A DNA stretch of 64,000 nt from Anaerocolumna cellulosilytica (GTDB lineage: Bacteria; Bacillota; Clostridia; Lachnospirales; Lachnospiraceae): contig NZ_AP023367.1 in assembly GCF_014218335.1 (NCBI RefSeq), positions 2,791,501 to 2,855,500 on the forward strand. Reading direction: 5' to 3'. The position numbers were made by a program, and so were the translations under genes. How positions within the stretch are numbered: the first letter of the stretch is position 1; each line of letters starts with the position of its first letter. Below, piece after piece: positions 7,145 to 15,199 of this stretch. The notes under the pieces were generated by a model. That model was not told where the DNA came from. It did not search any database and saw only the letters and a list, made by a program, of their open reading frames with translations.

Positions 7145-7642
7145 TTAGTTTCCTACTTTGCCGCTTCTTCTTTCTACTAATACAACATCATGCCATTTAC
7201 CATTATCCATCTTACCAAGTTTCTCTCTATAACCAATCTCTCTGAAGCCACATTTCTTATGTAAATTTAGGCTAGCAACGTTCTCTCTGATTATACCTGA
7301 TTGCAGTGTCCAATAGCCTTTATCTTCAGACAATCTAATAAGTTTATTTAAAAGTACTGTCCCAACTTTCTGGCCACGGCTTTCAGGAGATATGTAGATA
7401 CTAAGTTCAGCCACCCCTGCGTACACACAACGGCTGGAAACTGGAGATAATGCAGCCCACCCAAGTATTGTATCTCCTTTTCTTGCAACTAACCGGCATT
7501 CCCTGCAATGTCCGTTATTCCAATCTTCCCAACTTGGCGCTAAATTTTGAAATGTTGCTATTTTCGTATTGATTCCTTCCATATAGATAACAGCAATTTG
7601 GTCCCAATCAGTATCCTTCATCTCATCTATAATATAGTCCAT
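7145..7642 (-). CDS. GNAT acetyltransferase of the phosphinothricin/ArsN1 type
   Basis: A 165-residue GNAT protein. Its layout (DWDQIAVIY start, ATFQ...EW..H....RLVA, GWAALSPVSSR, AELSIYISPESRGQKVGTVLL acetyl-CoA loop, HKKCGFREIGYREKLG) matches the PAT/bar family. In arsenic operons this family is known as ArsN1, which acetylates arsinothricin; here the context of arsM remnants and ars genes supports that assignment. I place the start at the ATG at 7642, with AAGGAG 9 bases upstream; the same frame stays open back into the arsM relic to 7693 but those codons look like arsM debris. A paralogue lies at 8598-9098. Substrate is inferred from family and neighbours. Confidence 0.85.
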   Translation of the reverse strand: MDYIIDEMKDTDWDQIAVIYMEGINTKIATFQNLAPSWEDWNNGHCRECRLVARKGDTILGWAALSPVSSRCVYAGVAELSIYISPESRGQKVGTVLLNKLIRLSEDKGYWTLQSGIIRENVASLNLHKKCGFREIGYREKLGKMDNGKWHDVVLVERRSGKVGN

Positions 7643-7655
7643 CTTCTTTGTCTCC

Positions 7656-7954
7656 TTATTTATATGTCTTAACATGCGCACCGGCAAGTACATCTATGCC
7701 TCCGCCACTAACTAAATCTAAAACACTTCACATGGTTGTAAGTTAGCTAGCACAAGAGGATTTGCACAGCCTAACACATTTATGGCTTCCACTGGCAACC
7801 CTTTGATAAACTCTTCTGAATAAGTAACAGATTCCTTAGTAATATCTCCATAGCAAGACTCTTCACATACACAGGAATTATCAGTATCTTTATTTACTTT
7901 CCTGGTAATACCACCGTAATACTAGTTGATTTCATCCTTCTTGCTTTTAGACAT
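7656..7954 (-). pseudogene. arsM: truncated arsM (arsenite S-adenosylmethionine methyltransferase)
   Basis: A good Shine-Dalgarno (GGAGGT) and ATG at 7954 start MSKSKKDEIN, typical of ArsM, but codon 11 is a stop. Reading through it gives YYGGI, VNKDTDNSCVCEESCYGDI with the N-terminal cysteines, then SVTYSEEFIKGLPVEAI and LGCANPLVLANL. After a frameshift near 7730 comes VLDLVSGGGIDVLAGAHV, the decayed S-adenosylmethionine-binding loop (normally LDLGSGGGIDV). The gene then ends at 7656, having lost about two thirds of its length, including the rest of the methyltransferase domain. The next gene's start overlaps the ruins. The organism has therefore lost arsenic methylation at this site while keeping efflux. 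Confidence 0.8.
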
Positions 7955-7991
7955 ACAAGCACCTCCTACTATTTTTCATTTTATAGAATAC

Positions 7992-8432
7992 TTAGCAACA
8001 CCTGTTTGCTTCAACTGCACACGTTAGTAGTTGCAGGCTTTCTAATACCTGATTCCTTTTATCCTCCGGAACGGAACTAAAAATGCTTTGATAATAGCTA
8101 TTCATACTTTCTTCTGTGTTTTTAAACACAGTTCTTCCATTATCCGTTAACTGAATGATTACATACCGTCTATTTTCCATATCCAATTCCCTAAGGACTA
8201 GATCAGCTTCAACAAGATTGTTTATCGTTCGGCTCATAGTACTTTTATCCAGTCCCAATAAATCAGCTAACTCCACTAAAGTTATTCTTCCTCTTCTACC
8301 AATCTCAACAATGGCATGACACTGCGCTATACTTATACCACAGCAAGAGGCATCACTTTTTTCTAAAATACCTAAATCTCTGACTAAAATTCTTAGAAGT
8401 TCTCTTAATACATTATTTCCTCTGGTTTCCAT
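7992..8432 (-). CDS. MarR-family regulator with cysteine pairs
   Basis: A 146-residue winged-helix regulator with the MarR recognition segment LADLLGLDKSTMSRTINNLV and the wing DMENRRYVIIQLTDNG. Unusual cysteines stand out: Cys30-Cys31 and Cys38 near the dimer/ligand region and Cys145-Cys146 at the very end. Because it stands directly before the arsM relic, ArsN-like gene and the arsR-acr3 genes, thiol-based sensing of arsenicals is a reasonable guess. I use the ATG at 8432, with GAGGTG 6 bases upstream; a GTG at 8441 lies inside that Shine-Dalgarno. Autoregulation is likely through the overlapping palindromes at 8460-8482. Confidence 0.88.
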   Translation of the reverse strand: METRGNNVLRELLRILVRDLGILEKSDASCCGISIAQCHAIVEIGRRGRITLVELADLLGLDKSTMSRTINNLVEADLVLRELDMENRRYVIIQLTDNGRTVFKNTEESMNSYYQSIFSSVPEDKRNQVLESLQLLTCAVEANRCC

Positions 8433-8459
8433 TTCAATCACCTCGCAATCATACTAACA

Positions 8460-8482
8460 TACAACAGTTGTAATATACAACT
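8460..8482 (-). promoter_or_regulatory. overlapping palindromes, likely MarR operator
   Basis: TACAAC-A-GTTGTA (8460-8472) overlaps the perfect 17-bp palindrome AGTTGTA-ATA-TACAACT (8466-8482). They lie about 30 bp before the marR start codon, the usual place for an autoregulatory MarR site. Confidence 0.6.
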
Positions 8483-8494
8483 ATTATTTTAAAG

Positions 8495-8538
8495 AATGCC
8501 TCAAATCTATAATGTAGTATTTATAAATTTGAGGCATT
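8495..8538 (-). terminator. 12-bp stem after the upstream GNAT gene
   Basis: AATGCCTCAAAT (8495-8506) pairs perfectly with ATTTGAGGCATT (8527-8538); the minus strand continues with CTTTAAAAT. It separates the 8598-9098 gene from the marR promoter. Confidence 0.6.
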
Positions 8539-8597
8539 AATCATTTGCTGTATATATAATCTAAATTTAGAGAAGTATAATCTTTCATATAAGAAAA

Positions 8598-9098
8598 TCA
8601 ATATATAATCTGGCTTCGCCTTTCGAGCAGTAAGGTATTAATCCATTCACCAGTCAAGGTTTTTCCGATCTTTTCACGATAACCAACTATTCGAAAGCCG
8701 TGCTTTTCGTGGAGTTTCACACTGGCCATATTGGACTCAAAGATTGCAGATTGGAGCGTCCAAAAACCGAATTCTTCGGATTTGTTTATCAATTCTGATA
8801 TTAAAAGGCTGCCAATGCCTTTTCCTCTATAATCCTCATGTATATAAATACTTACTTGAGCAACCCCCTTGTATACCAGGCGATTACTAAAGGGTGTTAA
8901 GGCAACCCAGCCGATTATCCTATTATTCTGTTCTGCTACTATTCTACATTCCTTTAGATGACCACTATCCCACTCCTTATACTCAGGTATCTCTGTCTGA
9001 AAAGTGGATTCGCCTGTGATTAAAGCTTGCTCGTATATCACTGCAACCTGTTCCCAGTCTGTTGGTTGCATTTCTCTTAATGTTATTGTATGATTCAT
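8598..9098 (-). CDS. GNAT acetyltransferase of the phosphinothricin/ArsN1 type (paralogue)
   Basis: A 166-residue GNAT with the same architecture as the protein at 7145-7642: TDWEQVAVIYEQALITGESTFQ, GHLKECRIVAEQ, GWVALTPFSNRLVYKGVAQVSIYI, the acetyl-CoA loop EDYRGKGIGSLL and HEKHGFRIVGYREKIG. The two proteins match at roughly half their positions by eye. It carries its own terminator, so it is a separate unit just before the marR operon. AGGAG precedes the ATG at 9098. A role in acetylating an amino-acid-like arsenical or herbicide-type compound is inferred from family and location; general N-acetyltransfer is the safe statement. Confidence 0.87.
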   Translation of the reverse strand: MNHTITLREMQPTDWEQVAVIYEQALITGESTFQTEIPEYKEWDSGHLKECRIVAEQNNRIIGWVALTPFSNRLVYKGVAQVSIYIHEDYRGKGIGSLLISELINKSEEFGFWTLQSAIFESNMASVKLHEKHGFRIVGYREKIGKTLTGEWINTLLLERRSQIIY

Positions 9099-9240
9099 TC
9101 CAAACTGCTCCTAAGGATTTAATGTAATATTGCAAATTCAAGTATAGCATCTTTTTATTAGATAGCAAGTTAAATATTTCAGATACATAATATTATTATG
9201 TAAACTAAATAGCGATTTTTCGGTTCTTATGTATGTACTA

Positions 9241-9272
9241 AAAAAAGCCAGCAGAAAACTGCTGGCTTTTTT
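9241..9272. terminator. bidirectional terminator between the arsenic island and the surface-protein genes
   Basis: AAAAAAGCCAGCAG (9241-9254) and its exact complement (9259-9272) form a 14-bp stem with an AAAA loop, T-tracts on both strands. It serves the 9297-11705 gene on the minus strand. Confidence 0.85.
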
Positions 9273-9296
9273 GGTACATATAGATTCGGTTAAAAC

Positions 9297-11705
9297 TTAT
9301 AATATCTTTAATAATCTATCAACTCCAGGTTTGCACACCTTATTATAAAAGAAATCGTATCTAAAGAACATGAAACCATCTACTTTACCTGTTTTACGAC
9401 TATATTCTATCTGTTTTTTCAAAACATCCGGGTCGTTTTTCCAATCCGTTTCCAAGGTCGAGCCAGCTCTGTAATTTGCAATTCCCACATAGACTTTTAC
9501 AGATGAACTGGTGCGATATGATAACCATTTATCCAATGTTTTGTCAAATGGATAGGTTTTATGAGAAAAAGTCCAGTATATTTGCGGGCAGATATAATCA
9601 ATGTAGCCATCGGAAGACAACCAAGTCTTAACATCAACATAGTAGCCCAGATCGCTGGCTAATGAATCAATAAACCCTCCCGGGCTAATTCCAAATTGCA
9701 CATTGGGGTTTATAGCTTTTATAGAAGAATAAACATTCTTTACAAGAGTATTTACATTATTCCTTCTCCAATCCGCTATTCCCAAAGCCTTCGTTCCGTT
9801 TGTCTTACACTCTGCTGTATAGGCTTTATATTCAACGGAGTCGAAATTAGATGCATATTTACTTCCCAGAGAAGGATAGAAATAATCATCAAAATGGATT
9901 CCATCAACATCATAATTTGTGACAATTTCCTTAATACCGTTGGTAATTAACTCCTGCACTTCCTTAACTGCGGGGTTATAGTATAGGTTGCCTCCAAATG
10001 ATAATACATTACGGTCATTGGAGGTATCCTTATCTTCCCTCCACATTCTGGCAGGGTTATCCTTAGAAAGACTTTTGAAATCCGTACTGGATGTAGTTAC
10101 ACGATATGGATTTAACCAGGCGTGAATTTCCAGACCTCTATCATGTGCAGCTGTTACCATATATTTCAAGGGGTCAAAGCCGGGATCTTTGCCTTGTGTT
10201 CCGGAGATATATTTTGACCACGGAAAATATGCAGATGGATACATGGCATCTCCAAAAGGGCGTACTTGTACGATTACTGCATTCATTTTCAAATCAACAA
10301 TATTGTCAAACATCGTATCAATGGTTTTTTTGAAGTTCGCTTCTGTATATCCATTCTTTCCATATGCCTGAAATTCAAGAAAAGAAATCCAGACAGCTTT
10401 CAGTTCTAATTCCACATATATTTCTTGGATTGTTCGATTACCCGCTAAATCTTCTACCATTATGCTGTAATTGCCGGCTGACGTTACTTTAAAGTTGTTG
10501 CTCTTTGTAACATCCTTAGCACTATTCCATTTATCAGAAGAAATATCGGTATTTGTGCCTTTTAGATAGCGTACACTTGCTATACCTGCCGCATCCGTTA
10601 CCGTATAGGTAATAGTGGCTGCCTGATTTATAGCAGCGTAATTCAAAGAAATAGTTGGATTCTTTGTATCAATATTAGTTACATCAATCATCTGAAGCGT
10701 TTCGTTTCCGGCATTGTCAGTTAATAACACAGTAAAAGTATTATTTGTATCTGTTTTAAAACTACTTTTTCCATTTGCATCTAGCTTAAGGTCTATGGGC
10801 GCAGAGTCACTTGTGTCCCCAAAATCTGTTATGGTTTTACTTCCGGTTAAATACTGTGCCTTTGCTATACCTGAACCATTATCTGTTCCCGTAATTGTTA
10901 CAGTGACCGGTTGATTGGTTGGTTTGCTTGTATTAAGTGTATAGGTAAGAGTTGGTGCTGTCTTATCAATATTTTCGACGTTTGTAGTCGTCAGATATGT
11001 ATTTCCGGCACTATCAATAACTAAGAAGGTAAAAGTATTGTTTGTTTTAACCGTAAGCCTGCCGCTGTACAAAAAGATGTTCTTTGCCTCTTCTGTCTCG
11101 GTACTGGTTCTAGTTAATTTTATCACTTTACCTGCATTTTTAAAATCATTCTCCGTTTTTGAACCAATTAAGTAACGTAAACTTTTGATGCCAAGTCCCT
11201 CGTCACTTACAGTAAAATTCAATACAACATTCCCTTTTGTTAAATCTTCTGTACTCTTTGTCACATTTAATGAAGGCGCAATAATATCTATGGTGGAAAT
11301 TGTGAGTTTCTTTATTGCTTCATTGCCGGCCTTATCTATTGCATAAAAAGTATAAGTACCGTTCTTAGCTATAGTTACACTGGCATTGTTTTTACTTAAT
11401 GTGAGGTTTGTTCCATTGCTTTTGAAATAGGACACTTTTCTGTTTCCAGTGGCCCATTTGACGGTCTTAATACCAGAAGCATCGGTGGCATTCACTAAGA
11501 CCTCCAATTTCTCATTGGTTGGAGTGACTGTATCCGCAGTCAAAGTTATCTTAGGCTTTGTAGTGTCAGCGGCCAGTACATGGTTTGTACCTATTGTAAA
11601 AATACTGAGGAATAACAGGAGGAACACCTGTATATACCATCTTATCTTCTTATTTTTCATCATTTGTCTGAATCCTTTCAAATATATAAACTTATTTGGA
11701 ACCAT
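9297..11705 (-). CDS. secreted Ig-repeat protein with GHL10 (DUF187) glycoside-hydrolase-like domain
   Basis: An 802-residue exported protein. A signal peptide covers about residues 15-45 (MMKNKKIRW, then a hydrophobic run ending VLAAD). Residues 46-430 contain four Ig-like modules of roughly 95 residues, each closing with a DxAGN motif. Residues 430-800 form a GHL10 TIM barrel starting AVWISFLEF and including the HAWLNPYR segment and the acidic GIHFDDYFYP motif; members act on or near cell-wall or exopolysaccharide glycans, but the substrate here is unknown. The ATG at 11705 has GGAG 7 bases upstream; an internal ATG at 11663 would give a more ordinary signal peptide and is a fair alternative. 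No sorting signal is visible. Confidence 0.85.
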   Translation of the reverse strand: MVPNKFIYLKGFRQMMKNKKIRWYIQVFLLLFLSIFTIGTNHVLAADTTKPKITLTADTVTPTNEKLEVLVNATDASGIKTVKWATGNRKVSYFKSNGTNLTLSKNNASVTIAKNGTYTFYAIDKAGNEAIKKLTISTIDIIAPSLNVTKSTEDLTKGNVVLNFTVSDEGLGIKSLRYLIGSKTENDFKNAGKVIKLTRTSTETEEAKNIFLYSGRLTVKTNNTFTFLVIDSAGNTYLTTTNVENIDKTAPTLTYTLNTSKPTNQPVTVTITGTDNGSGIAKAQYLTGSKTITDFGDTSDSAPIDLKLDANGKSSFKTDTNNTFTVLLTDNAGNETLQMIDVTNIDTKNPTISLNYAAINQAATITYTVTDAAGIASVRYLKGTNTDISSDKWNSAKDVTKSNNFKVTSAGNYSIMVEDLAGNRTIQEIYVELELKAVWISFLEFQAYGKNGYTEANFKKTIDTMFDNIVDLKMNAVIVQVRPFGDAMYPSAYFPWSKYISGTQGKDPGFDPLKYMVTAAHDRGLEIHAWLNPYRVTTSSTDFKSLSKDNPARMWREDKDTSNDRNVLSFGGNLYYNPAVKEVQELITNGIKEIVTNYDVDGIHFDDYFYPSLGSKYASNFDSVEYKAYTAECKTNGTKALGIADWRRNNVNTLVKNVYSSIKAINPNVQFGISPGGFIDSLASDLGYYVDVKTWLSSDGYIDYICPQIYWTFSHKTYPFDKTLDKWLSYRTSSSVKVYVGIANYRAGSTLETDWKNDPDVLKKQIEYSRKTGKVDGFMFFRYDFFYNKVCKPGVDRLLKIL

Positions 11706-11825
11706 CCTTTTGCTCCATTAGCTGTTGCCCCGCCACAAATTTGGGTACGAACTCGGTTAACGTGATACATAATATTTCAATTTCTAAATGTAAAAATATG
11801 GTTATTAAAACAGATAGAAATATAA

Positions 11826-11880
11826 GCCTGCCATAGTATCTAATATCTGGTTAAATCATTTTTTTACTATTATGGCAGGC
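11826..11880 (-). terminator. terminator of the stalk amidase gene
   Basis: GCCTGCCATAGTA (from 11826) pairs with TACTATTATGGCAGGC (to 11880) around a T-rich loop; the tract lies right after the stop codon at 11906. Confidence 0.6.
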
Positions 11881-11905
11881 CTATTTATTTCTGTTTATTT
11901 ACAGC

Positions 11906-14512
11906 TTATCTACCGGTTGGGTAAGAATCAAATACACTGCAGGTTATTTCGTAGATTGCTTTTGCGGTTTTCTCTTGAAAACTGGAAGATGTCATTAATG
12001 CTAAATCTCCCTTGTTTGACATAAAAGCTAACTCAATTAAAATAGCCGGTACTGTATTCTCACGTATAACTACATAATTCTGAGCTGATATATAGCGTTT
12101 GTTAGTACCAATTTTACCTGGCAGGGAATTTAAAAAAATGTTAGCCAGATTTTTACTGGTTAAGCCGGATTCAGTAACAGAATTATTGGTATTACTGTAG
12201 TATATTTCTGTACCATTAGGCGAAGTGTTATTATTAGCATTCATATGAAGGCTTATAAAGATATCAGCACCAACCTTTTTAGCAAAGGCGGCACGTTCAT
12301 ACAAATCAACCTTTGTATTATCGTATCTTGAATAGTAAGCCTTAACTGGTGAATCTGTCCCATTAAAATATTTCTGTGTCAAATCGTACATTATTTTAAA
12401 GTTAATATCTCTTTCATAAATGGTTTTACCATTTAAGGTACGAACAGCACCTGGGTCAGTTCCGCCATGACCTGCATCTAATACAACAATGTTTTTGTAA
12501 ATATCGCTTGGATTACCCAAAGCTATACCAACCTTTTTATCTATTCTGGCCAGCTTATAGCCCTGTAATTTAGTGGTGGTAATCACAATTTCCGTTCTGC
12601 TATTGGCATAATTTACAGTAATACTTTTAACTACCGGATTTCCGGATTTCACCGGATTTGATTTGTAGTAGCTAACTTGATTACCGGGAACCATTATAGC
12701 AATCTGATTCTTGTAGTAACGGTCTTCTGTTGTAATATCAGAATATAAGATATCACTTGGCAGGTCGAATTGAACGGAATAATCTAATGACTCCACTTCT
12801 TCTTCCATAAAAATAACTTTCATACTGTTTCCGTTTTGTTCCACTTTGTATTCAGAAGCAGCGGATTTTTCTAAGATAATGCTAACCGTTCTGCCATTCG
12901 TTGTACCAGTAACAGATTTCAGTGTATCTAAACCGGTAACGATGTAGTTATCACCAATCCCATTTACTGTGTTGGTAAACTGTAAAGTGACTAAATCATC
13001 CGTTTCAGTTATTACAGGTATTAAATTTTTCATTCCCGTTATTTCAATGTAATCATTGCCGCCACTATGTCCTGCTGTAATCGTATTAAGTGAGTTTGAA
13101 TACAATGTTACATATATAGTGCACTTATCTTCTGATAAAGATAGAGTATACATAGTATTTTCATATAAAAGCGGAAAGCTGATATTGGTGGAGATATCTT
13201 CTGCTGTTGCTGCCGAAGTAATCGTTCCTATTAAGCTTCCACCTAAAGTATATTCATTGGCATTGATGGTGGAATTATTGATATGTAAATTTAATACCTG
13301 TTCATTTTGGGTAAGTTGCGCTTTACTGAACGGAATGCTAGAACGTATTGCATAAACTTCTTTATTGATACTTGCAACCGTTTCTATTGCTATCCCATCA
13401 ATAAATGCTGTTGACCCGGTATCATCAGAAACTTCAGTAATACTTGTTATGTTGCTTAAATCAGTATATTCTGTTACATTGTCAGAATCCAATCCCCAGT
13501 TAAACGCGATTATATCTGGTAATGAATCTCCACCCAAATCAGGACCATCATCTTTGTCTGGATCTGGCTCTACCGGAGTTGTTCTGGTTGTAAGCTGAGA
13601 TGTCTTTGTAGCTGAATTCCAGGAATAATCATACCCAAGATAAGATGATACATTACTTCCCGGTACCATAACATAAGAAAGACCTGTTTCCAGATTGTCA
13701 ACTACCAAAGGCGCTGCCGACATAGTCCTTGCCTTGCCATTAACATAAGCAGTTTTACTGCCCATTGTAAGTTTTACTACTGTATCTCCTTTTGTTAAGG
13801 TTAATTCCTTAGTAGCGGAATTGAATCGATAGCCGGCTTTAATGGAGGTGGCTCCAAATACCTTCCACGCCCTTATCATAGCGGTATCATTAATAACAAT
13901 ACTTGGCATATCGTTCTGTTTTACTTTGTTTCCATTGATGGTAACAGCACCTTGGGTTCCTGTATAGGATACCGTTTTGTTGTTATAATACAATTTTAAA
14001 GACTGTGATATAGCTGCGGTTGAAGTCTGACTGTTCCATACATAAGAATAACCGAAAGATTCCGCTACAAATCTTGTTGGTACCAACAATTTTGTAGATT
14101 TGGCATCTTTAAATTTAACTTTCATGGGTGCAACCGACATATTGACCTTTTTGCCATTTAAAGTAGCAGTTTTACTACCTGTGGTCAGTACTAAGGTTGT
14201 ACTGCCTTGGGATAAAGTTAGAATTCCCTTTGCCTCATTATAGGTGTATTTTAGTTTTATAGGCGATTTAACGAATACATCATTAAAGGACGCAAGAGCT
14301 GTACCATCAATAATGATACCCGGTGTATTCCTCATATTAATCGCCTTACCGTCGTAGGTATACTTCACCTGTTGTCCGGTATATGTTACATTTTTTTTCG
14401 TTGTGTGATAATATAAATTTAATTTAGAGGCAGCCAGGGCATTTGTAAATGGCAGGCAGACTAAAATAAACACAATCAACAAATGTTTCGCATTGACCCA
14501 TTTTTTTAACAT
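11906..14512 (-). CDS. N-acetylmuramoyl-L-alanine amidase with copper-amine-oxidase-like N-terminal repeats and AMIN-like region
   Basis: An 868-residue exported peptidoglycan hydrolase. A signal peptide ends at ALAAS (about residue 29). Two repeats of a copper-amine-oxidase N-terminal-like module follow (to about 315), each with the pattern PxxIIDGTA and SFGYSYVWNS or YLGYDYSWNS. A middle section (about 330-660) is beta-rich and resembles an AMIN domain used for wall or septum binding. The C-terminal 190 residues are Amidase_3: VLDAGHGGTDPGA, YERDIN, SLHMNAN and the ILIELAFMSN end carry the zinc-binding His/Glu/His and catalytic Glu residues, all intact. It should cleave the lactyl-peptide bond of peptidoglycan outside the cell. 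AAAGGATG precedes the start. Confidence 0.9.
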   Translation of the reverse strand: MLKKWVNAKHLLIVFILVCLPFTNALAASKLNLYYHTTKKNVTYTGQQVKYTYDGKAINMRNTPGIIIDGTALASFNDVFVKSPIKLKYTYNEAKGILTLSQGSTTLVLTTGSKTATLNGKKVNMSVAPMKVKFKDAKSTKLLVPTRFVAESFGYSYVWNSQTSTAAISQSLKLYYNNKTVSYTGTQGAVTINGNKVKQNDMPSIVINDTAMIRAWKVFGATSIKAGYRFNSATKELTLTKGDTVVKLTMGSKTAYVNGKARTMSAAPLVVDNLETGLSYVMVPGSNVSSYLGYDYSWNSATKTSQLTTRTTPVEPDPDKDDGPDLGGDSLPDIIAFNWGLDSDNVTEYTDLSNITSITEVSDDTGSTAFIDGIAIETVASINKEVYAIRSSIPFSKAQLTQNEQVLNLHINNSTINANEYTLGGSLIGTITSAATAEDISTNISFPLLYENTMYTLSLSEDKCTIYVTLYSNSLNTITAGHSGGNDYIEITGMKNLIPVITETDDLVTLQFTNTVNGIGDNYIVTGLDTLKSVTGTTNGRTVSIILEKSAASEYKVEQNGNSMKVIFMEEEVESLDYSVQFDLPSDILYSDITTEDRYYKNQIAIMVPGNQVSYYKSNPVKSGNPVVKSITVNYANSRTEIVITTTKLQGYKLARIDKKVGIALGNPSDIYKNIVVLDAGHGGTDPGAVRTLNGKTIYERDINFKIMYDLTQKYFNGTDSPVKAYYSRYDNTKVDLYERAAFAKKVGADIFISLHMNANNNTSPNGTEIYYSNTNNSVTESGLTSKNLANIFLNSLPGKIGTNKRYISAQNYVVIRENTVPAILIELAFMSNKGDLALMTSSSFQEKTAKAIYEITCSVFDSYPTGR

Positions 14513-15199
14513 ACTGAAATCATCCTTTTGTATTTTATCATTACTTAGTAATATTAACTAATAATGTATCATGCTATACTTAGCTTTCCTCGTTTACAAG
14601 TTACTTTTTGGACTTCTGCTATTTTCCAAAACTACTAGTTCCATTAGTCAATGGGTAAATACAGTAAGTCTCATTCTTATGAATTATGTACTTTATATTC
14701 CCTCATCTTTTGTTAGCGAGTTACCTGCAACACCTCCTGACTTTTTAGTTTTCTCTTCTTTTGTATATATTTCCTATTACACTTAATACATGACTAACAT
14801 TAATGTTAAATAGTGTTAAAATTATGTCACTTTTTTGATATTTTTCATTTTTTATATACATGACATTTTTTACCTGCAAGCTTAGTAATATCTTTACTCT
14901 ATGATTATTTAGTAAAACTGGAATATACGTCATATCATAAGTCATCTACTTATAGGACGTACATATACTATTTGCAAAATTATGGTCATATTGTTATTTT
15001 AATGATATAATAAATAGAGAATTGTGAAACAGTCATTTCCTGTGGAGGAACCAATCGAAATCGCCAAATCGGATTACAATTATTGGAAACCCGTTTTCTT
15101 TTGATGATTTTATCCACTTTCTCCTTCTAAACAAAGTGTTTCACAAGACTAGATATAATTAAGAAAGTGTAAGAACTAATATACAAAGAGGAATGATTT
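14513..15199. other. 687-bp AT-rich stretch before the recombinase gene
   Basis: No coding frame has a start with a convincing ribosome-binding site. It holds divergent promoters for the amidase and recombinase by implication, and the inverted-repeat element at 15022-15146. Nothing else is evident. Confidence 0.5.
15022..15146. repeat. inverted repeat enclosing about 105 bp upstream of the recombinase
   Basis: TTGTGAAACA (15022-15031) and its exact complement (15137-15146) bound an interior that also has CCAAT/ATTGG pairing (15051-15055 with 15081-15085). This could be the closing stem of a structured leader or a recombination region. Recombinases of the XerS type have their dif-like site directly upstream of their gene, but no known dif consensus is recognised here. 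Confidence 0.4.

Noticed and set aside
14571-14786. 71-codon hydrophobic frame between the amidase and recombinase
   Set aside because: No Shine-Dalgarno and no family; it is a chance frame in AT-rich DNA.
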